The translations under genes were made by a program, and so were the position numbers. Shown in pieces: positions 24,833 to 35,500 of a DNA stretch of 64,000 nt; position 1 is the first letter of the stretch, and the number at the start of each line of letters is the position of its first letter. Where the stretch lies: the NCBI GenBank assembly GCA_023415205.1, contig JAEZLR010000001.1, forward strand, positions 1 through 64,000. Direction: 5' to 3'. A model generated the notes under the pieces. It was not told where the DNA came from, did no database searches, and worked only from the letters and a program-made list of their open reading frames with translations. The DNA comes from Bacillota bacterium (GTDB taxonomy: Bacteria > Bacillota > Clostridia > DSM-8532).

Positions 24833-26053
24833 TCAGTAGATGGCCCTTTCCTTTATAACACCTTCAACAGCAGAGAAAATATCCTTGTAAATGTCTTCAG
24901 CCTCGCTTAACTCTAATCCTCCATAATTTACCATGATATCAAGGGTATCCTCCCCCAGACCAGGACAGTAGGATTCAGTAGCTTCTGGTACCGAGTTCAT
25001 TTTTATAGGCGATGCAGCCGTTTGCATTGGCTCTGCTCCTGGATAGTTTACACTCATAATCATATTGCGTGCCAAAATCTGTGGGTTATTGACTGCTTTA
25101 TCAAGGGTATTGATCTGCCCGTTAACTATTTTGGCCTTATCAAGAGCATCCATCAAATCTTCCGCTGTCCAGTTTCTCAGCTCAGCTTGCACAGCAGCAT
25201 CAAGCATATCTATGTTTTGCTGCCTTAGATTCATTGTCTTAAACATAGGATTCTCGGCAAGATCTTTTCTGTTTATGGCCAGGGCAAAATTCCGCCAGTT
25301 TTCGTCACTGATACAACAAACGAATACTTTTCCGTCCTTTGTATCAAATGGCTGAAAAGGCGCTGCAGACGAGTGTCTATTGCCAAGGGGTTCCGGTACT
25401 ATTCCTGTGAGGAAATAGCGGGCTATTGCATTCTCAAGGGTTGCAAAGGTTGTATCCAGCATTGCAATGTCCACAAAATCACCAGCGCCGGTTTTCCTTG
25501 CCTTAAATAAGGCTGCTAATGTACCTATAGTCGCATAAAGACCTGCTACAAGGTCGCTAGATGATGTCCCGGATTTGAGTGGCTGACCGCCTTTTTCCCC
25601 GGTAATACTCATTAATCCTGATTCTGCCTGGATGACAAGGTCATATGCTCCCCTCGTTTTCAGGGGGCCAGTATGACCATAACCTGATATTGAAGTGTAA
25701 ACAAGACGTGGATTAATATCTTTTAGCGTATCATATCCAACCCCTAGTTTTTCCATAGAACCAGGCTTCATATTCTCTAATAGAATATCAGCATTTTTTA
25801 CTATTTTTAAAAATGCCTCTTTTTGACGAGAATCTCTTAAATCGAGTAGAACACTTTTTTTGCCGCGATTTAAACTTATAAAATATGAACTAGCTCCCAT
25901 TTTCCCTGGTGGAGAGTATCTTGAAGTGTCACCAATGGGCGGTCGCTCAAATTTTATGACAGTAGCGCCAAGATCAGACAATATCATACTACAAAGCGGC
26001 CCGGCCATAAACTGTGTAATGTCCAGAACAAGTATTCCCTCTAGTGGTTTCAT
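24833..26053 (-). CDS. Type III CoA-transferase (CaiB/BaiF family)
   Basis: A 406-residue CoA-transferase, moving CoA between carboxylic acids. Characteristic parts are GILVLDITQFMAGPLCSMIL, DLGATVIKFE, LNRGKKSVLLDL, NADILLENMKPG and the catalytic Asp in GAYDLVIQAESG (residue 138 from the chosen start). The ATG at 26053 has GGAGA eight bases upstream; an ATG two codons earlier is too close to the site. It sits upstream of, and parallel to, the transporter operon. It would activate the aglycone acid to a CoA ester, the type of substrate the carboxyltransferase and Fe-S flavoenzyme would use. Confidence 0.92.
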   Translation of the reverse strand: MKPLEGILVLDITQFMAGPLCSMILSDLGATVIKFERPPIGDTSRYSPPGKMGASSYFISLNRGKKSVLLDLRDSRQKEAFLKIVKNADILLENMKPGSMEKLGVGYDTLKDINPRLVYTSISGYGHTGPLKTRGAYDLVIQAESGLMSITGEKGGQPLKSGTSSSDLVAGLYATIGTLAALFKARKTGAGDFVDIAMLDTTFATLENAIARYFLTGIVPEPLGNRHSSAAPFQPFDTKDGKVFVCCISDENWRNFALAINRKDLAENPMFKTMNLRQQNIDMLDAAVQAELRNWTAEDLMDALDKAKIVNGQINTLDKAVNNPQILARNMIMSVNYPGAEPMQTAASPIKMNSVPEATESYCPGLGEDTLDIMVNYGGLELSEAEDIYKDIFSAVEGVIKERAIY

Positions 26054-26188
26054 TTGCATCTTCTCCTATCTACAATGATGTGAAACGCTGTATTAGATGA
26101 TAAACACCTTATACCATCTAGAAAAAATACTATCATGCAGAATATATGAATACTAATACAGAAAATCCTGCTAATGATATATATTCAA

Positions 26189-26365
26189 TTATATTATGAT
26201 CTGCAATATAGTACTGAAGTGTAGTATGTTTTGAACGAGGATTGTTGTTTGTTTGATGCTGGTTAATTGATATGCGGGGGATAACCCTTCAATTAAATCA
26301 ACCTTCGGCTTGCTGACGGACAATCCTGTGAAAATGAAGGTCCTGCAAGTTCCTTGTGGCAGAAT
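26189..26365 (-). pseudogene. Remnant of a UvrA-like excinuclease ATPase gene
   Basis: An open frame without start reads ...FIFTGLSVS directly joined to KPKVDLIEGLSPA and then SIKQTT. FTGLSGSGKS and KPDVDxIEGLSPAISIDQKTT are hallmark UvrA segments that are normally about 45 residues apart, so an internal deletion is apparent. The frame stops at 26189. It is a decayed uvrA or uvrA paralogue. The rest of 26054-26577 is A+T-rich, with one large hairpin at 26486. Confidence 0.6.
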
Positions 26366-26485
26366 TTATATATTTTATCAAATTTCAATAACTGCACCAC
26401 TTAAGAATTTTATGTCCGGATTACTTTAAATCATACATAATCTAAACAAGACTATATCCTTACTCTTTGCCTCAAGCATAACTTT

Positions 26486-26543
26486 AAGGCCTCTAAGACT
26501 ATGGTTAACGGGCTAACGTGAAAACCATAGCACTTAGAGGCCT
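26486..26543. other. Large hairpin after the surface-protein gene
   Basis: AGGCCTCTAAG and CTTAGAGGCCT form an 11-bp stem with an inner pairing ATGGTT/AACCAT. It lies 35 bp after the stop of the giant surface-protein gene and may serve as its terminator, though the T-run on the minus strand is poor. Confidence 0.5.
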
Positions 26544-26577
26544 ATGTTTATATACTTATTAAGTAGCTTAGAACTTT

Positions 26578-29500
26578 TTATTTTGAAAGCAAATTATACA
26601 GTACCTGTGCCATTTCCGCTCTTGTAGCTGTACCGTTGGGCGTGAGCTTTCCGTTGCTACCAGCGATAGTTCCGGTCTTCACAAATAGCGTAAAGGCTTC
26701 TTTGGCCCATAAATTAATCTCTTTTGCATCAGTAAAGTCATCGAGCATCTTTTTAGAATTGCCCTGGGGAAGCCTATCAATAACCTTGAGCGCGTTATAC
26801 AGCATAGTGAACATCTCCTGCCTTGTAATCTCTTTACCCGGTGCAAACAGGTTATTTCCTACTCCCTGAGATATTCCCAGCCTCTTTGCTGCGGCAAGAT
26901 AACCCGTATAATAGGTGTTACCTGCGTCACCAAAGTTATCGGTTGAATTGTTATCAGGGGCTATTTCATAGGCTCTCATTAATAGCGTGATAAACTCTCC
27001 CCTGGTAATCTTGGCCTTCGGACTGAAGTTTCCATTTCCGGTCCCGGATGTAATTTGCCTTGCAGCGATGAAATCTATGGCTTTTTTATACCATGCATCA
27101 TTAGCCACATCCTTGAAGCTTATGGGGCGGTATACCACAGCATAATCGCTGAAATGTGTAGTCATGAAAGTCACTGTGCCTGAAACAGGATCATAATGTC
27201 CGTTTGGCACAGACACTGCTTTACCTGAACCATCTATATACCATATCACAATGCTTTCGGGATTTTTTAGTTCTTCTTCAGTCGGCGTGTATGGGATAGT
27301 TACCGTAACAGGCGCTTTTGGATTATTCCATTCGACTCTCTTTCCGTTAATAGTAAGAAGAAGCTGAATCAGAGGTCTATCGCCTATAGCTGTCTTCATA
27401 CTATCACTCAAACCTGATTTATCGCCATAGCCTAAGGCAATCTCTGCCTTTTCCCCTTGAGCCTCCGGAAGAGTTCCCAGCATATCTGTTGGCAATGCTA
27501 TTCTCCCTATATTGGTGATAAAGTTCAAAGTCCCCTTATTATCTGTATTGGATAGGTATTCAGCAGGAATTCCCAAAACGTAGCTGCTTACGCCGGGAAT
27601 TGCAGGCATGGTTATATCAGTCGAGTTTCCAGCGTTAAATGCATCTTTGGGAAGAGTTCCAACGTCCACCTGAGCTACATTCGCTTTTAGAGTAATCGGT
27701 AGGTTCGATTTGCCTACATTCGCATGGTAATTGCCATTATCAGGTAAACTGGTATCTTCAGAGGGGGTGCTGCTACCAGGTTTCTGAACCAGTACCACCA
27801 TAGTGTTTGAGTCAATATGGTATTCATCGGCATCAATCAATCTGACTGCAACTGTATAAGTGCCCTCACCCAGGATTTCAAAACTATTTGGTTCTGCTTG
27901 GTTCCAATCCATCTTATCCGACCAGGTTCCATTTATCACATACTGCCACTTAAGCGGGACGAAATTGGTCAGTCCGACAGCCGATACATTAGCAATTGCC
28001 TTCTCATAGTTTCTTTCAGGAACATTGATAACTACTGTGCCGCTCCTTTCCTGAAGGCTTGTGACGTTGATATTATATATATCCGATGAGTTTTCTGAAA
28101 CCTTAATCTGAACCTTTGATGTCCGTCCTTCAGATAACTGCCACGAATATAAAGCCGCTCCCGTACCGCTGGCCAGTAGTGTGCCTCCATCGCTGCTTCT
28201 TATTTCAACTGTGTCTTCGCTGTTTTTGGCGATAGCGGTAATTAATGTGTTGTTCAAATTGTTTGCCGTTAAATAATAATCTTTTGTCGCTTTGTTAAAG
28301 TCCATCTGGATTCCATTTAGTGTTATGCCGGCAATCTCTTGGGTTAATGCACTTGGATCCGCTGTGAAATATTCGGCAACAACTCTTCTGCCCAATTTGG
28401 TGAACAAAACTTCTTTTGTTATGCTTTCTTCACCATTCAAGGCTATAAGTTCTGAAGCTGTGGCTGCAATAAACTTTGTCTCTATTACTGCTCCTGCCTC
28501 ATCCAGCAACTTGACAATCACATTCCCATTTGAAGACGGGCTCATGGAAAGGTTTTTAATTGTTACATGGGCTTTAGTAACTCCGTTATTTTCCTGTTCG
28601 ACATTAATAAGGAATTGCTTTCCGTTATTAGCTTCTATAGGGTTCTGCAGCAATATTGACCGGGTATTGTCACTAGAATAATACTCTGTTATCTCGGTCC
28701 AGATACTATCTTCAAGTTCTTCAGCCCATACCCTTCCATAAAGTCTTGTTCCTCCTTGAGGAATACCCCCTGCCGGAACATTGTATGTAAACCTCATGTT
28801 CAAAGCGCCATTATCCAGCAATGACAGTTCATCGCCTGTTATTTCCCTGACCTCTACTTTTGTTACATCTTCGAAGGTACCTGAAGTATAAAATCCTGCA
28901 TATACCTTTCTGCCACTGCCGGCCAGCTTCACATCACTTGAATTGTACAAAACGGCCTGAATAACTCGCTTGCCTTGGTCATCGCTGATAAGCTCAACTT
29001 TAGACACTCCCGTATCAGGAACATCAATATTTAAAGATCCTCTCTCGACTACAGAATCATCGCTAGTAAATTTGGCCTCAATCTCATAATCCAAATCATG
29101 TATACCTGATTCAGGCACATCATATTCTACCGTCAATAAGATCGATTGATTTGGCAGTAGGTTCAAGTTTTCAAAGGTCTTAATAACATTATCAGGAGCC
29201 AAACTCACCTTGATAGAGCTGACTGGGGCCACCCCCAGATTTGTCACCGTAAAGGTTATAGGCAGTTTAAAGCCGCTTTTGACATCTCTGTAATTAAAGT
29301 AAGCATCTTTAATACCTAAATCATTTTTAAATTGTGCCTGAGCAACCTTCATGGCGCTTATGGGCTCCACTGTGTAAACCCCGTTACCTTGATTCTGGAG
29401 TACTCCTGTATACGAAGAAGCAAGCATCACCGCAGTCACATTATTCTCTGCATCAGAATATGCATCAAAGTGATCTATCAAGGTGTGTTGATCCATTTGT

Positions 29501-32500
29501 ACTACATCTAAAGCTGCAGTTAAGTAAACTCCACCATTTTTATCATCAACAAATTTTACTGCTTTTAAGGAATCATTTTGAGCTGTATTGCTGGTATTTT
29601 TATCATAGCTGATGTTCGGCTGCACCCAAAGAATAGCTAAATCCTCAATTCTGGCATTTTCTTTCTTTGCAAACCTGAATTTGCTGGTAATAATGGCCTG
29701 AGAATTCTCATAAACACTGCTTACAGAGTCTATAAACCTGTTGTCCACTTTACCGTCCTTATCTACTGCAGCCAATTTAATGTCTGTCGCTCCTGCCGAT
29801 GATGTATTGTGCCATCCCATTACAAATTTATCCCCTTCTGCTCCGAAGCTGGCAACTACTATTTGAGGATTTTGGTCAATAGAATCGTTGTTTGTTAAGC
29901 GAATATCGGCTTTGATGCTGTTGTCATTACCAATTACGGTGCAAAGGGTCTCATATCCGATAGAAGCATTGTCTGTATCTGTTCCATAGTCAAGGGTGTA
30001 AACGATTCCCGTAGTTCCATCCTGCATCATGGCTGCTGAGAGAGCTCTGATATGTCCTGTAGTGCCATTATAAAGCGTATATGCTTCGCTCCAGCTTCCA
30101 TTCTCATAAATCTTATACATTATTGAATCATGCAGGTCCGAATTCAATGATCCTGCAACATCACTTCCTGACATACATCTCCATGCCACCACGGCTTTAC
30201 CGTTTTTTGCTGCCACAACAGGAGCCACATCCGGAACCAAATTATCTGTCAGTAATGTTGTGCTCCACTTCGTCCCATCATATATACTGGCAACAATTTC
30301 TGAAGAATTCATCATTGCGGATATATCTTCCAAAGTAGGAGCATGGCTGGAATTAATCTTCATGCCCTGTTGCTCCCAGGTAGCCGCCGCAAAATTCTTT
30401 GTTCCATCTATTTGAACATTGCTGTTGGCATATTCAGTTTCAGATACAGTTGGCAAAGCACCTTGATCAGTATATGTACCTGAATTCTTCATAGTCCAGC
30501 TCGCTCTTGTTTTGTTCAAATCACTTGAGTTGCTATCAGACATATAGGCCATAATCTCTCCATCCCGGGTCACCACCGGATTGGCATACGGATAGGCATT
30601 GGTTTGAATATTTGTACCACCGGATTGTGCCTGCAGAGTTCTCTTGAATAATGTTTCACCCCAGTTGCGGTCATACATGTCAAGATAACTCCTGCTTTCA
30701 TAGCCAGTGTTTTCTTTTACTGCTTTAAGACTTGTCACTTCCCCCATTGCCCCCATTAAACTGGCGGACATTGATCTAGAAGAAGTTATTAAGGATGACG
30801 GCTGTTGGGCCTTCCACTCCTCAAGCCTATCTCGCCATTCTTCCCCCTCTACCCAGAAATCACTGCCACCCTCAACAGAGGCTAACACAGTCTCGTAGGA
30901 AACGAAGAGGAACTTTGCTACGAATTTAACACCCACCTGCCCGGAGACTCCCAGGGTTGTCAAGTACGCGTACAGTCCATCTCCTTCTATCATATATGGC
31001 TTATTAACAAATTCAGCACTATAATCAAGATTTGCTTTACCAAATACTCCTATTTTTAATGCCACCAGGGATAAATCAAATCCAAGGCCTCCAAACGCGC
31101 TGATATAAGCCTTAATTCTTAATGCAGTATAAAAGTCATTTACATCTGCAGCATTGATATCCGAAGGTACGTTTCCGTATGGCTTAACTGCGCGGAAAAT
31201 AAGACTTGTTGCAGCCCCAATATTAAAGCTTGCTGTTACAGGTATCGGGCCAACCATCCCATTTAAGCTTGCACTTGCTCCGATTAGAGCCTCATAATCA
31301 AATCCACCTCCTATCAAAACCATAACCCATTCTTGCTTTGTTGTGTCATATTTGACTTCAACCTCAAAATAAATTACACGATTCACACCTGCATCTATGC
31401 CGGCTGAAATGGGGGTTGGCGGATCAAGGACCATACCTCCTATTTCTGTGATTATATCCGGACTATATTTATATTCAAAGCTGGTATCAGCCCCTCCTAC
31501 TTCTACACTTACGTCCTCTGTGTCAGTGCTACCCAATTGCGCCTTGGCGGTTATGATTCCCCTATAAACCATAGGATCCTCTGTGGCAGAGATAGTAACA
31601 TAGAGAGTATGATCACCTATAGGCATACTGCTCTTCGATAACGCATCCAAGGCTAAGCCTATTATTTTGTCACCACCGGACATGCCCTCTGTGAAGCTGA
31701 ATTTTTTATCACTTAATTCTTTTATATCACTGGTTTTCTGTTTGACATCGTCAACGGCCTCAGGGGCACCCACCATATTAGTAAAATTAAACGGGCACAA
31801 AGCACTTTTTAACAATGCACCTGAAGGATCGAAAAATGAGACTACTCCTCCTTTTGTCTTTCCCAACGCCAGATTCAAGGATTCTTCACTCAAGGTAGTT
31901 ATATTCTTGGTATAAGCCATTGTAGCAAAAGGATATAGAATGGTTTTCACCCTTTGGCCTTGGATCAGACCTCCGAATTCATCCTCTACCTTTACATCAT
32001 AACCATATGTTTTGCTTGAACCCCACCAAGCGACAAGGGTTTCCAACATGGCGGTTTTGTAAGTATTCCCCGGGCCTATTGCGCCCTGGTAATTTGTGAC
32101 ATCAATGGTGCGTCCATCTTTCAGATTATAGTTAATGGACTGGGATACAATAAACGCCTTATTTTTATCATTTGCTTCTACAGGTCTTAAGTTAACGACA
32201 CTTTCGCCAAATTTGAGCACATCTTCCACACTGATGCTTCCGTTGACATTGAGAAGCTGAGGGTAGTATTGTCCGTCCTCAGTCACCACCTCATAAATAA
32301 ACTCCAGTTTATCAGATGCCTGCAGTTGCTCTGAATTATTATTCACCCAGAACTTTGTTGCATCAAAGGTAAGCACGAATCTACCGCTACTGTCGATAGA
32401 AAGGACTTGTCCCCTGATATTCATAGTCTCCTGACATATCTGTCCGTTTTTATATACTGCCCCTCTGTAGGTAACCTGGCCTGTAAATGGGTTCCCGTCC

Positions 32501-35500
32501 TTGTCTTTAAAAAACATCTCAATCTTTGCCACAGGACGTAGCTTGAAGGTATTTACAGGATAAAGTGCATAGGTACCCGGGTCTTTTTCACCCGAATCCA
32601 GATTCTCTTTATATAATGTGCCTAGGTGAAGGTTACTGCCACTTCCCGATCTTAAGCTGATGTTGGTTGCTATTCCCGCCTCTTCATAAATGGCTATTTC
32701 ACCGTTAGAATCGCTGTACAGAGTGCGATCTTGGCCCCGGCCGTTTGTATAGGTAAGTTCAGTCTCTTCTTTTGGATAAAAGCTGAATAAATAGAGCTTG
32801 TTCTTTAATGTTTTTACATTGACATCAAGGGTATCGACCATGCCTGTGGCGGCATGTGTTGCAATTATTCTTGTTTCTCCCTCTGAGTTTCCAGCCAGCA
32901 TAAACTCTGTTGAAGGTCGGTAGGTTGAATAACTAAACTTTTCAATATTTTCATATAGATTTCCTTGACGATAATTTACCGATGCGACGCCAGAGCTCTG
33001 CGACTCCCATTTGACCTGATCAGTTATGCTTCCCCAAGGAAAGTCCTCGTGATTTATATTTATATCACTTTTCAAGCCTATATCTCTTCCTAGAGACAAT
33101 ATCCCCTGACTGCCGAATTCATCGTATAATTCTTTTATCTTTGCGTTGTTATCCATGGTTAATGAATCTACATCTCTTCCATCAACCATTATCTTCATGG
33201 CCTTCTCACTATACACATTTAGCACAAACGAATCCGTTGACCAAGCGCTGTCCTGGATATTTTTCGCCTTTACGCTGACGATATATATGTCCTTAAGTGA
33301 ACCCTCTTCTACGCTGTCAATAGGCAGAGTATATTCTCCGCTGCTAGTTGTGCTTGTATAAAGGGTGTCTTTGTTTTTAACAATCTTAAACTCAAACTCT
33401 CCTCCGCTGAATTCCGATAAATTCCAGCCGATGTTGAGGCTTGTCGTCGCGTCTGTAATATAATAGCCGTCAAGCTTGTCCAATGTTACCTTGGCAGGCT
33501 TTGGATATACTATTATATAGCCTTGGGCACTTAAGTTTTCGGTGAGGTTGTCCGGATTTACAGTGGTCACTTCAACGGTATATGCAGGCTCGCTGCCATT
33601 TGATACCTTTGAAAGAATATTTTCCGGAACAGTTAATTTGCTTGTGTCTATTACAGTTGTGCTATAAACCTGATTTGTCCCGTCAAATATATTAACTTTA
33701 AATTCAGCTTTAACACCTTCTGTTCTTCCTATTAAATTCTGGCTCCAAACTATATTTACTGCTTCATTCTTTTTGGTCACAAATGCATTATTTCCCTTTG
33801 GAAAAAAGATGGTTGGTGGTCCTCCATCTAATACTGTGAACTCGGGAGTTTCTACAAAAATTGGATCATCGATACCACCATTATAGGCAATGGCTTTGAA
33901 TGATACCTTCCCCGGTCTTATCGGAGTAATAATTCCGGTTGACTCATCAATTGAAGCGATAGTTGCATCGCTGCTTTGCCATTTAATGCTTTTATTGCTT
34001 GCATCATCAGGAGATACACTTGCCTTGAGCTGAATAGTTTCTGTGCCTGTTAAAAAAATCTTGCTGTTCGTAGGATAGGTCTCCGTGTCCAGCGTTATGC
34101 TCTGAACAGGAATCCAATCACCTATTAAGGCTGAAGCACATTTCCCGATTACAAGCGTACCACCAGTGAAAAACGCAGGATCTCCATCCACTTCCGGAAC
34201 ATATGTACCGTCAGTATAAAGCTCAATAGTAAGGTTTGTTGTTGTCGGACTGACATATTTTTTTGCAGGTATGAGTGCCGTATAGAAAGAACCCTCCTCA
34301 GCACCAGTTCCGCCCATAACAAGGGGGTAAGTAAGTCCGTCTGCTTTGACATATACTGATTTTAGATGATTTTTGTCGATATCATAATCATTTTCTAGCC
34401 ATTGGGAAATATCCCTATCGATATCTACTCTTACCTGAATTATATCATTTGGGGCATATATACTACCTACAGGAGCATTGGTCAGCGATACATTCTTGAT
34501 AGCCAATAATGGGTCCATGGACATGGTTACGCCTTCAATGGTTGTCAGATTCCCGTCAGCAGGCCATGAATCAGTAACATTAATATTTACGCCGTAATTA
34601 TTAGGATCATGTGTAAAAATTATGCCGACCATGTTTTTCACCGAGCTTATGACCAAACTACTAGCTGGGTTTTTAGGTACGGTGTAGAGGAACGTCGCAT
34701 ATTTTGAAATCGTATATCCTTCTGCTGTGTTTATACCCTCGCTTTCACCCTGGATATACATTTCTAATTTCTCCAGGTCAACTGGTTCGGAAAATTCAAC
34801 CGTAATTGGAATGATCTGTCCCGAAGAATAGTCACCGGTAGGAGCGGTAATCTTAACGACATCTGGTTTTACATAATCCTCAATTTCTATGAGTATTTTT
34901 CTATCCTTATAAGTCATCATGTCTTCTGGATAAGGTGAAGGATCGAAACTCGTATTACTAAATCTAAAAGCTTTCGGTATAACACCGGTTATATTGGCCT
35001 GACCCCATGAAACCGCAGGATCAACATTGGGATCACTCTTTTTATAAACACGATACTCTTTTGGTTCATCATAACATATATGATTGTTACTTCCGTCAAG
35101 AAACTCGGCTTGTGCAGTCATTGTGTATTGAGTTTCGTTATGACTGAATAATTTGCCGTCTGAAAGGGCATAAAATGGCGTATTAGCCAAAGAACCGTAA
35201 ATGTCAATTGCAGCTTGTTCTAGCTTTTTGTAGTCATTGTCATTAAACGGGAAGGTAGAAGATTCATTTACATTAATATCAGTGGTTATAGCTTCTGTTT
35301 CAAGTGATGTACTCCATTCATAAAATGTGCGCACCTTAACCGGAATATCCTTTTCTCGCGTTCCTCCCTCAAATAGTATATTTACAGGGTTAGAGAGTTG
35401 GATCAAAAAGGTCTTATACCCATACCACCGATTTGTCGGGTTACTATACGAATTTACTCCATCCTCTAAATATGTACCTATATGATTTATAGTAATTGGT

